This document shows positions 41,284 through 50,420 of a stretch of 64,000 bases of DNA, one piece after another (the first letter of the stretch is position 1; each line of letters opens with the position of its first letter). The notes beneath the pieces were generated by a model. The model searched no databases. It worked only from the letters and a program-made list of their open reading frames with translations, and was not told where the DNA came from. Origin of the DNA: CAVZRC01 sp963777695 (lineage in GTDB: Bacteria > Planctomycetota > Planctomycetia > Isosphaerales > Isosphaeraceae); the NCBI GenBank assembly GCA_963777695.1, contig CAVZRC010000004.1, positions 3,162,001 through 3,226,000 on the forward strand, given 5' to 3'. Position numbers and translations under genes: made by a program.

Positions 41284-41730
41284 ATGCCAATTCCCGAGCT
41301 GAACGAGGATGGATTCCTGCCCGAGGGGGTTCATGAGGCTTCGCTGGAGGAGGTCCGAGAGCGGTTCGGCCGCTTCCAGAGGACGGATTGACGGCCGGAG
41401 CTCTTCAGAAAGCTCTCCACCTACCTGGCGGAGGTGCGTGCCTCGGGCCTCGCGGTCGCCGTGATCCTGGATGGGAGCTTCGTGACGGCGAAGGACGAGC
41501 CGTCTGATATCGACCTGATCGTGGTCCTGCGCTCGAATCATGACTATCACGCCGAACGCAAGCCGTTCGAGTATAATGCATTGTCGAAGAGCGGGGCGCG
41601 TCGCCGGTTCCGCTTCGATGTGGTCAACGCCCGAGAAGGCTCCGATGAGTACGAGCGAGCCGTGGAATTTTTCCAGAGGGTCAGGGGACGGTTCGGCCTT
41701 CGGAAAGGCATTATCAAGGTGCTCCCATGA
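41284..41730 (+). pseudogene. DUF6932-like nucleotidyltransferase-fold gene with in-frame TGA
   Basis: The frame opens MPIPELNEDGFLPEGVHEAS at 41284 and reads to RFGRFQRTD, then hits TGA at 41389. The same frame continues RPELFRKLSTYLAEVRASGL and AVILDGSFVTAKDEPSDIDL, a G-S-(x)n-D-x-D nucleotidyltransferase-like motif, to KGIIKVLP. This is the pattern of DUF6932 proteins, which I recall as distant MNT-like enzymes often paired with a small partner. One G-to-A change of TGG could produce the stop. It overlaps the partner gene at 41727 by four bases. It may be dead, or mis-sequenced at one base. Confidence 0.55.
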
Positions 41731-42537
41731 TCAATAATGATGAGGAACTGGCGGCGACCCTGGAGGCGATCAGCCATTTGTATCGTGGCATGGCATCCCT
41801 CCGGAAGGAGGTCCTGCCCGAGAGCCGGCAGTGGTTCAGCCTGATGGCCGAGGGGTGGGTTGAACGAGATCCGAAAACTGGAGCGGCAGATCCACGAGTC
41901 GATCGGCGTGACGGACGCGGAAGAGCACGGCTCCGACGTGTGGCTGAGGATCGTGGGCCCGCCCCAGGACATGCCCGAGGTCGCCATGAGCCTCGTGACG
42001 GCTCTGCTGGAGGCGTTCCGCAAGGCCGTGCAGGCGATCGTGGGATTGGCGTCGGCGGGGGAACCGACGACGCGCCCGGCCGAGGCACTCGAGCGTGCCT
42101 GCGATCTGCGCATCACCGTGTTTCGCCTCGTGGGCCCCGGTATCGGGTTACGCGTTCCCGACCCGGGCGACTACGACTGGCGCGAGCACGAGGAGCCGAT
42201 ACTGGTCCGCCGGGCCCTGGGCCGGCTGCTCCAGGTCGCCGACTGGGCGGGATCGGATGCGCCTCCGGAGGCGCTGGAAAGCCTCCGTCCGGACCCCCGC
42301 GAACGACGGGTGATCCTCGAAGCGCGAGGATCCCTCCTGCCGCCCCCCGGCGGGGACATCGAACGTCTCGAAGTGAGTGGGAAGCTCGCTCCAGAGGGCC
42401 GGACGATCAGCCTGACCAGGGAATCGCACCGGCGCATCGAGCAGGCCATCGACGCCCTGGCGGTCGATCACGTTGAAGTGGGCGGGTCGCGGGACGGAGC
42501 CCGCTCCTACACAAGAGTCCGGACCGATTCGTTGTAG
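41727..42537 (+). CDS. Hypothetical partner of the DUF6932 gene, frameshifted
   Basis: Starts MINNDEELAATLEAISHLYR, overlapping the DUF6932 stop (ATGA). The first frame reads to FSLMAEGW; near 41857 an extra G in a TGGGTT context shifts it. The next frame continues LNEIRKLERQIHESIGVTDA and runs to 42537. The N-terminal ~65 residues match short proteins often found beside DUF6932 genes. The long C-terminal part (SDVWLRIVGPPQDMPEVAMS and RRALGRLLQVADWAGSDAPP) is unrecognised. Its last ~16 codons lie in a REP-like palindrome, so the natural end may have been changed by that element. Confidence 0.5.
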
Positions 42538-42555
42538 GAGGCGGCTCCGTCCGCC
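42489..42555. repeat. REP-like palindrome before pglX
   Basis: A left arm at 42489-42512 (GGGACGGAGCCCGCTCCTAC core) and a right arm at 42531-42555 (GTAGGAGGCGGCTCCGTCC core) are near-perfect inverted repeats around an 18-bp loop. The GTAGGAGCGGGCTCCGTCCC style is that of bacterial REP elements. It sits between the DUF6932 partner gene and pglX and would form a stable hairpin in mRNA. Confidence 0.65.
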
Positions 42556-42581
42556 GATCTTTGCTCCACGAGGCGTTCCCG

Positions 42582-45029
<2,448 letters not shown>

Positions 45030-45064
45030 GGATGAATCACGGCCCGGTTGCATGGGGAGGCGTC

Positions 45065-45410
45065 ATGAGTCAGGCGCTGGAATATCCCGCGGTCACGGAG
45101 CAACTGCTCGACGAGGTCGTCCGGCGGGTGCTCTCGGTAGGATCGCCACACAAGATCGTGCTCTTTGGTTCGCGCGCACGCGGGGACGCCCGTCCGGATA
45201 GCGACCTGGACTTGCTCATTCTCGAGGATTTCGAAGCTGCCACGTTACGAGCGTAGTCCGCGCTATTACCATGTCCTCACCGGCCTGTTCCCGGCCAAAG
45301 ACATCGTGGTCTACACGCCCGAAGAGGCGAACGAGTGGTCCGAGGTGCCCAACGCTTTTGTGACCGTCGCACTGCGAGAGGGAAGGGTTCTGTATGGCGA
45401 CACAAATTGA
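45065..45410 (+). CDS. MNT-family nucleotidyltransferase antitoxin 1, frameshifted
   Basis: Starts MSQALEYPAVTEQLLDEVVR. It has the minimal nucleotidyltransferase signature KIVLFGSRARGDARPDSDLD (G-S-x-A-R-G...S-D-x-D-L). The frame shifts near 45240; the next frame reads PRYERSPRYYHVLTGLFPAK and ends LREGRVLYGDTN at 45410, giving ~115 residues, the family length. It overlaps the HEPN gene by 17 bp. In known MNT/HEPN modules the MNT protein blocks the HEPN ribonuclease, in some cases by adding AMP to it. Located in the first gap of split pglX. The frameshift may be a sequencing error. Confidence 0.8.
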
Positions 45411-45792
45411 CCTGGCGCGGGGATGGATGCAAAAGGGCGAGAGCGATCGCCTCAACGCTGATCGGACGCTGCAATCGTCGGGCCCGTACGACACGGCTTG
45501 CTTCCACACGCAACAGGCAGTGGAGAAATACCTGAAAGCGTTGATCGCCCTTGCCGGAGCACCGATTCCTCGAACGCATGACCTGGAGGACATCTACGAT
45601 GGGTGCCTTGCGGTCGAGCCGGGGTTGGTGCTTGACCGCGATGAGTTGTCTGTGCTCACACCGTATGCGGTGGAATTGCGGTACGACACGGAATTCTGGC
45701 CGGATCGAGCCATGGTCCAGCAAGCCTTGGAGACGGTCGATCGGGTCCGCACGGCGGTATTGTCGGTTTTGCCTCTCGCGGCGCACCCCTGA
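45394..45792 (+). CDS. HEPN-domain toxin 1
   Basis: 132 residues from MATQIDLARGWMQKGESDRL. The HEPN fold is indicated by DTACFHTQQAVEKYLKALIA followed by PIPRTHDLEDIYDGC, the R-x-H-DL block typical of this family, and a C-terminal helix ending VRTAVLSVLPLAAHP. HEPN toxins of MNT/HEPN pairs are ribonucleases that cut tRNA or mRNA when free of the MNT partner. It overlaps the MNT gene start-to-stop, so both come from one transcript. It lies between PglX segment 1 and the repeated pglX fragment. Confidence 0.85.
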   Translation: MATQIDLARGWMQKGESDRLNADRTLQSSGPYDTACFHTQQAVEKYLKALIALAGAPIPRTHDLEDIYDGCLAVEPGLVLDRDELSVLTPYAVELRYDTEFWPDRAMVQQALETVDRVRTAVLSVLPLAAHP

Positions 45793-45834
45793 TCGACCGA
45801 GCCGACCGGCCTCGTCCGGTCGACGTGCTCGATC

Positions 45835-45996
45835 GAGGCGAAGCCGACGGTGTTCGTGGACCTGGGTCATGGGGTGCTCGATACGACCATGGTTGAGACG
45901 GCGGCCTACTGCTCTGGTAAAATGCCTCGACGAGGCCGCCGCGTGGGGCGCGGAAACGGCGGTGGCGATTGTGATGGGGTTCTGGGAGGAAGGGCC
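45835..45996 (+). pseudogene. Duplicated pglX fragment (direct repeat, copy 2)
   Basis: 45835-45926 repeats the end of PglX segment 1 (EAKPTVFVDLGHGVLDTTMV, ETAAY). One extra C at about 45911 shifts the frame relative to copy 1. In the shifted frame it continues LVKCLDEAAAWGAETAVAIV and MGFWEEGP, ending in a TGA that overlaps the next antitoxin start. The tail differs from copy 1, suggesting it is the original segment-1 end, or came from a related pglX. Confidence 0.7.
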
Positions 45997-46239
45997 ATGA
46001 TTCAGGTGACCATCGAGGAAGCCCAGCGACGCTTGCCGGAACTCCTCACCATGGTGCAAGCGGGCGAGGGGATGGAGATCTACGCCGATAGCGGTTGGAT
46101 CTTCCGCGTCGGCGCCGTGCCGCCCTTGCCCCAAGAGGGAGAACGGCCGGCCAGCGGATTCGGCTGCTGCAAGGGGATGATCTGGATGGCCGATGATTTC
46201 GACGCGCCTCTGGACGAGATGCGCGAGTATATGGAATGA
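45997..46239 (+). CDS. Phd/YefM-type antitoxin 1
   Basis: 80 residues from MIQVTIEEAQRRLPELLTMV. The Phd pattern is an N-terminal DNA-binding beta-alpha fold with EEAQRRLPELL, then a disordered toxin-binding tail ending FDAPLDEMREYME. The middle (GEGMEIYADSGWIFRVGAVP) departs from the usual ITE-N-GKPVARL strand, so autoregulation may be weak. It overlaps the following PIN gene by four bases. It is expected to neutralise that toxin and repress the pair. Confidence 0.75.
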   Translation: MIQVTIEEAQRRLPELLTMVQAGEGMEIYADSGWIFRVGAVPPLPQEGERPASGFGCCKGMIWMADDFDAPLDEMREYME

Positions 46240-46623
46240 ATCTCTTGCGCGACACCCACGCCCTTTTATGGTTCCTGTCGGGCAGTCCGCTCCTGTCGGC
46301 GACGGCGCTGGCGGCGATCAATGATCCAGCCAACGTGCGCCTGGCTGTCCCCGATCAGCCTGGTCGAGATCGCCATCAAAGTGCGGATCAACAAGCTCCG
46401 CCTGACCGCACCCTTCGGGGTGCTGTTCCCCTCTCGGTTGACGGCCAATCAGATCCGCCTGTTCCCCATCACGGCCGAGCATACCGCCAGCATGACGACG
46501 CTGCCGCTGCACCACCGCGACCCTTTCGACCGCCTGATCGTGGCGACATCGCTGGTCGAGAAGTGGACGTTGGTTTCCGCGGATGCGATTCTCGACGCCT
46601 ACGCGGTGACCCGACTGTGGTGA
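46236..46623 (+). CDS. PIN-domain toxin (VapC-like) 1, frameshifted
   Basis: Starts MNLLRDTHALLWFLSGSPLL, with the first PIN Asp in RDTHALLWF. The frame shifts near 46345; the other frame reads AWLSPISLVEIAIKVRINKL (conserved Glu) and MTTLPLHHRDPFDRLIVATS (conserved Asp), ending AILDAYAVTRLW, ~128 residues in all. PIN toxins are Mg-dependent ribonucleases. It shares layout with the intact copy at 50025-50411. Its stop lies 9 bp before PglX segment 2. The indel inactivates it as read, but may be a sequence error. Confidence 0.75.
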
Positions 46624-46632
46624 GGCCCGAAC

Positions 46633-47679
46633 ATGTCCACGATCTTCTTCCGCTTGCTCCAGCACGACGATAAGCCCGAGGCTCTGGCCGAGGCCGTGGC
46701 CTGGCTGCGCTCCGGTCGGCCGTCCACGGACGCTTATACGCTCGATCCCGAATCCTTTGAGCAAGTCCCTGGTTCGCCGTTCGCCTATTGGGTGAGCGAG
46801 CGGATTCGGGAGCTGTTCAAGGATCTGCCTTCGTTTGAGTCGAACGGAAGGCGACTTCGATTGGGGGATCACCCGAGCGACGATTTTCGCTACTTACGTT
46901 TATTCTGGGAAGTGGCAGCAGTTCCCTTTGGGCGAGAATGGCCGCCGTATTATAAGGGCTGCAACAATACGGCCTATTACGATGAGACGCGATTGGTAGT
47001 TGATTGGGATTCTGACCGTCAAACTTATCGAGATTTCTTTGGCAGGCCGGGTCGATCAAGCGTTCGCCCGTCGAATTATCAGTATTTCTTCCTGGCGGGC
47101 CTAACAGTTCCCTATCTCCCACACCTCCGCGGTCGATTTTCTCACGTGCCTTCGGGTGGTGTGTTCGGTCACGCAAGCCCCATGATTCACCTGCCCATCA
47201 ATATTCATTGGTCAACTTGTGCGATTTTGAATTCAGAGGCATTCGTGAAACTGCTGCATCTCCTGATGGCTAGAGGAATCGAGGGCGGCAAGACATTAAA
47301 GTATGAGGTTGTCTATGTTCGCTCAGTGCCGATCCCTGAAGGAGACCAGGTAACTACAGAGGCGTTGGCGCAGGGCGCGAAAGCCTGCTATGAGATTGCA
47401 CGAGGTCTGTCTGCGTCGAATGAAACCAGCCACGTCTTCCACCTACCCGCCTTGCTCCAAGTCTCCGGGCCGACACTGGCTGATCAAATTGCGTCGTGGA
47501 ATTCGCACTTGGCCGAGACCGATCGGCAACTGGCCGAGCATCAGCGCGAGATCGACGACATCGCCTTCCGGCTCTACGGGATCGACGACGAGGATCGCGC
47601 GTTACTCGAAGGGTCGGAGGCGAGATCTTCATCTTATGCCGAAGGGGAATCCGAGCCATCGGAGGAAGATGAGCCATGA
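46633..47679 (+). CDS. pglX: BREX methyltransferase PglX, segment 2 (middle part)
   Basis: 348 residues from MSTIFFRLLQHDDKPEALAE, with GAGG 8 bases upstream. The sequence continues PglX exactly where segment 1 stopped: the FFRLL strand, SFEQVPGSPFAYWVSERIRE, and the target-recognition-like block GRFSHVPSGGVFGHASPMIH. It ends with QREIDDIAFRLYGIDDEDRA and an acidic tail (EGESEPSEEDEP). This region of PglX is thought to contact target DNA. Its stop overlaps the MNT 2 start (ATGA), tying its translation to that antitoxin. It has no methyltransferase motifs of its own and should need segment 1. Confidence 0.85.
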   Translation: MSTIFFRLLQHDDKPEALAEAVAWLRSGRPSTDAYTLDPESFEQVPGSPFAYWVSERIRELFKDLPSFESNGRRLRLGDHPSDDFRYLRLFWEVAAVPFGREWPPYYKGCNNTAYYDETRLVVDWDSDRQTYRDFFGRPGRSSVRPSNYQYFFLAGLTVPYLPHLRGRFSHVPSGGVFGHASPMIHLPINIHWSTCAILNSEAFVKLLHLLMARGIEGGKTLKYEVVYVRSVPIPEGDQVTTEALAQGAKACYEIARGLSASNETSHVFHLPALLQVSGPTLADQIASWNSHLAETDRQLAEHQREIDDIAFRLYGIDDEDRALLEGSEARSSSYAEGESEPSEEDEP

Positions 47680-47999
47680 AACCCGATCCCGCGATCCTGG
47701 ACGAAGTGGTGCGGCGGACGGTGGAGGCCGTCCAGCCGGTGCGGATCATCCTGTTCGGCTCGGCAGCTCGTGGCGAGATGGGGCCGAACAGCGACCTGGA
47801 CATCCTGGTGGTCATGCCCGACGGGTGCGACCGTCTGGCCATCACGCAAGATTTGCACTGCAAGTTGAGCGGGCTGGGGATTGCGAAGGACCTGGTGGTC
47901 GTACAATCCAGCGACGTCGAGCAGTACGGCCGGAATCCTTACCTGATCATTCACTCGGCCCTGGCGGACGGAAAAGAATTATACCATGCCACTACCTAA
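47676..47999 (+). CDS. MNT-family nucleotidyltransferase antitoxin 2
   Basis: 107 residues from MKPDPAILDEVVRRTVEAVQ, with the intact signature RIILFGSAARGEMGPNSDLD near residues 24-43. It is a different subtype from MNT 1: the C-terminal half (KDLVVVQSSDVEQYGRNPYL) shows little similarity. It overlaps PglX segment 2 by four bases and the HEPN gene by 14 bp. It should control the adjacent HEPN toxin by nucleotidylation or direct binding. Intact. Confidence 0.85.
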   Translation: MKPDPAILDEVVRRTVEAVQPVRIILFGSAARGEMGPNSDLDILVVMPDGCDRLAITQDLHCKLSGLGIAKDLVVVQSSDVEQYGRNPYLIIHSALADGKELYHATT

Positions 48000-48381
48000 T
48001 CCGGCACCGGGATCGCCTCAGGATTGGATGGCCCGCGCGAAGGCCAAGTTGGTCATGGCGCAACAACCGCTTCCTGCGGGCGGTATGTGGGAAGACCTCT
48101 GCTACATGGCACAACAGGCCGCGGAGGTGGCGATCAAGGCCGTTTATCAACAAAATGGCTGGCCCTTCCCGTTCATCCATGACCTGGCCCAGTTGCTGAA
48201 CGGCCTGCAACAGCAAGGTCTGACGATCCCGGCGGATGTGCAGGAGGCTCCGAAGCTGACTGTCTACGCAACCCTGGCACGTTACCCCGGCCTGACCGCC
48301 CCGGCGACTCAGGCGCATCACCAGGAGGCTATCGAGATCGCCGACGACGTCGTGGCCTGGGCGCAGACGCTTGTCCCTTGA
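47986..48381 (+). CDS. HEPN-domain toxin 2
   Basis: 131 residues from MPLPNPAPGSPQDWMARAKA. HEPN features are DLCYMAQQAAEVAIKAVYQQ and FPFIHDLAQLLNGLQQQGLT; the Arg usual before the HDL block is replaced (FIHDL), so ribonuclease activity may be changed or rely on another Arg. It ends DDVVAWAQTLVP. It overlaps MNT 2 and ends 13 bp before PglX segment 3, inside the second gap of the split methyltransferase. Intact. Confidence 0.8.
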   Translation: MPLPNPAPGSPQDWMARAKAKLVMAQQPLPAGGMWEDLCYMAQQAAEVAIKAVYQQNGWPFPFIHDLAQLLNGLQQQGLTIPADVQEAPKLTVYATLARYPGLTAPATQAHHQEAIEIADDVVAWAQTLVP

Positions 48382-48394
48382 CGAGGGCTCATTC

Positions 48395-49306
48395 ATGTCA
48401 TCTGCCGCCTCTTCCGAAAATGGTCAACAACGGGTCGCGGAGCTGATCTCCTACGCCGTCGGCTGCGTCCTCGGCCGGTGGGATGTCCGCTTCGCCACCG
48501 GCGAGGCGCCTACACCTACCCTGCCCGACCCGTTCGATCCCCTGCCCGTCTGCTCGCCCGGCATGCTGCAGGGACCGGACGGCCTGCCGCTCACGCAGAC
48601 CCCCGAGGGATACCCCCTCCGCGTCGACTGGGACGGCATCCTCGTCGATGACCCCGACCACCCCGACGACATCATCCGCCGGGTCCGCGATGTCCTCGAA
48701 CTGATCTGGAATGACCGGGCCGACGCCATCGAGGCGGAAGCCTGCGAGATCCTCGGCGTGGCCGACCTGCGGGACTACTTCCGCAAGCCGGGGGCGGGCG
48801 GGTTCTGGGACGATCACATCAAGCGATATTCCAAGAGCCGCCGCAAGGCGCCGATCTACTGGCTGCTCCAGTCGTCGAAAAAGAACTATGCCCTCTGGGT
48901 CTACTATCATCGGCTCGACAAGGACATCCTCTTCGCGGCCCTGCTCAAAGACGTCGAGCCCAAGGTCCGCCGCGAGGAGTCCCGCCTCGGCGAGCTGCGG
49001 TCGCAGAAGACCGCCTTCGGCGCCGCCGACAAGGGGGCCAAGAAGATCGACAAGGACATCGAGCGGCAGGAAGCGTTCCTCTCCGAGCTGCGGGACTTCG
49101 AGGACAGGCTCCGCCGCGCGGCGAACCTGCATCTGGTCCCGGACCTCAATGATGGCGTCGTCCTGAATATCGCCCCGCTTCGAGAGCTCGTCCCGTGGAA
49201 AGAGGCCAAGAACTACTGGGAAGAACTCCTCGAAGGCAAGTACGATTGGTCTTCGATCGGCAAGCAACTGCGTGAGAAGGGGCTGGTCACTTCCCCAGCC
49301 ACCTGA
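48395..49306 (+). CDS. pglX: BREX methyltransferase PglX, segment 3 (C-terminal part)
   Basis: 303 residues from MSSAASSENGQQRVAELISY; a TTG at 48371 is less likely. It carries the well-conserved PglX C-terminus: ISYAVGCVLGRWDVRFATGE, PDPFDPLPVCSPGML, WDDHIKRYSKSRRKAPIYWL, LLQSSKKNYALWVYYHRLDK and LNIAPLRELVPWKEAKNYWE, to REKGLVTSPAT. Together the three segments (~1,466 residues) cover a full PglX in order. GAGG lies 8 bases upstream of the ATG. A helical coiled-coil stretch (residues ~200-240) may mediate assembly with the other segments. Confidence 0.85.
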   Translation: MSSAASSENGQQRVAELISYAVGCVLGRWDVRFATGEAPTPTLPDPFDPLPVCSPGMLQGPDGLPLTQTPEGYPLRVDWDGILVDDPDHPDDIIRRVRDVLELIWNDRADAIEAEACEILGVADLRDYFRKPGAGGFWDDHIKRYSKSRRKAPIYWLLQSSKKNYALWVYYHRLDKDILFAALLKDVEPKVRREESRLGELRSQKTAFGAADKGAKKIDKDIERQEAFLSELRDFEDRLRRAANLHLVPDLNDGVVLNIAPLRELVPWKEAKNYWEELLEGKYDWSSIGKQLREKGLVTSPAT

Positions 49307-49355
49307 ACAATTCAGAGGAGAGGGCTCGGAAATCCGGAAATCCCAGGAGACCATC

Positions 49356-49592
49356 ATGACCACCATCTCGATCCAGGAAGCCCAGAGCCGACTGCCGGAG
49401 CTGATCCATCGGCTGACCCCCGGCGAGGAGGTCATCATCACCGAGGACGACCAGCCCATCGCCCGGCTGGTGCCTGCGGCCCCGCCAGGTGAACCGCGGA
49501 AAGTCCCCCGATTGGGCACGTTGCGAGGGACGGTCCTGTCCATGGAGCATTTCGACGACCCGCTCGACGATTTCAAGGAGTACATGGAGTGA
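49356..49592 (+). CDS. Phd/YefM-type antitoxin 2 (orphan)
   Basis: 78 residues from MTTISIQEAQSRLPELIHRL with CAGGAGA upstream. It is a complete Phd fold (EVIITEDDQPIARLV) with a toxin-binding tail EHFDDPLDDFKEYME. No PIN toxin follows; instead there is a palindromic element and another antitoxin of the same family. It could neutralise the PIN toxins of the neighbouring pairs or be left over from a lost pair. Confidence 0.8.
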   Translation: MTTISIQEAQSRLPELIHRLTPGEEVIITEDDQPIARLVPAAPPGEPRKVPRLGTLRGTVLSMEHFDDPLDDFKEYME

Positions 49593-49711
49593 GGGTCTGT
49601 CTCGGAAGCCTCGCTGTCCGACTCGCAAGGTGCTCTGCGAGCACCGAATTCGCCGGAGCACACAGGATCGGTGCTCACAGAGCACCCTACAAAGACCTTC
49701 CGAGATAGGCT
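49593..49711. repeat. MITE/REP-like element between two Phd genes
   Basis: Imperfect terminal inverted repeats (GGGTCTGTCTCGGAAG at 49593-49608 and CTTCCGAGATAGGCT at 49697-49711) enclose two inner hairpins, one perfect (GGTGCTC TGC GAGCACC at 49629-49645). Size (~120 bp) and structure fit a small non-coding mobile or REP-type element. It starts at the stop codon of the orphan antitoxin, where a PIN toxin would be expected. Confidence 0.6.
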
Positions 49712-49795
49712 CTGAACGTCCTTGACCCTCAAGGACCAGTGACCAAGAACAAAGGACGATTGAGGAATGCGACGCGAAAGACCAAGGAGACCCTC

Positions 49796-50028
49796 ATGAC
49801 CACCATCTCCATCGAAGAGGCCAAGAGCCGACTGTCTGATCTGATCCACAACCTCTCGCCGGGCGAAGAGTTGGTGATCACCGAGAACAACCAGCCCGTG
49901 GCCAGGCTGTCCCGCAGCGAGCCGAAGACCCAGTGGCCGTGCAAGGCGGGCAGCGCAAAGGTAGACCCCACTGGATGGCTCCCGATTTCGACGCCCCGCT
50001 CGAAGAGTTCAAGGAGTATATGGAGTGA
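49796..50028 (+). CDS. Phd/YefM-type antitoxin 3, frameshifted
   Basis: Starts MTTISIEEAKSRLSDLIHNL, with EELVITENNQPVARLSRSEP in the DNA-binding part. The frame shifts near 49965; the other frame restores WMAPDFDAPLEEFKEYME and a TGA at 50026-50028 that overlaps the GTG start of the PIN gene. It is a close relative of the antitoxin at 49356-49592, so the two probably arose by local duplication. Confidence 0.7.
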
Positions 50029-50411
50029 ACCTACTCCTCGATTCCCACACGTTCCTCTGGTTCGTCTGGGACGATGCCCAGCTCTCACCGACGGCCAAGG
50101 CCCTGATCCAGGACGTGGCGAACCGCAAACTCGTCAGCGTGGCGAGCTGCTGGGAGATCGCGATCAAGGTCGGCCTCAAGAAGCTCGACCTCGGCGAACC
50201 CGCCATGACGTTTCAACCCCGCGAACTGGCGACGAACGGCTTCGACCTCCTCGGGATCGAGATGATCCATGCGACTTCCGTCGAGTCGCTGGCACCGCAC
50301 CACAAAGACCCCTTCGACCGACTGCTCGTCGCACAGTCGATGATCGAGAAGCTGCCGGTCGTCAGCGTGGACGCCCAGCCCGATGCCTACGGAATAACCC
50401 GGCTCTGGTAA
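50025..50411 (+). CDS. PIN-domain toxin (VapC-like) 2
   Basis: 128 residues from a GTG (VNLLLDSHTFLWFVWDDAQL). PIN acidic residues are visible in LLLDSHTFLW (Asp), VASCWEIAIKVGLKKLDL (Glu), HHKDPFDRLLVAQSM (Asp) and VVSVDAQPDAYG (Asp). It is intact and overlaps its antitoxin by four bases. It is a predicted Mg-dependent ribonuclease. It ends 9 bp before pglZ, again joining a toxin closely to a BREX core gene. Confidence 0.88.
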   Translation: MNLLLDSHTFLWFVWDDAQLSPTAKALIQDVANRKLVSVASCWEIAIKVGLKKLDLGEPAMTFQPRELATNGFDLLGIEMIHATSVESLAPHHKDPFDRLLVAQSMIEKLPVVSVDAQPDAYGITRLW

Positions 50412-50420
50412 GGTGAGCGA

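Noticed and set aside
45835..45996. Separate small gene ending WEEGP before the first Phd antitoxin
   Set aside because: Its first ~90 bp duplicate the pglX segment 1 end, so it is best read as a pglX fragment.
49593..49711. CRISPR array or short direct repeats
   Set aside because: Only inverted repeats and hairpins are present; there are no regularly spaced repeats with unique spacers anywhere in the window.
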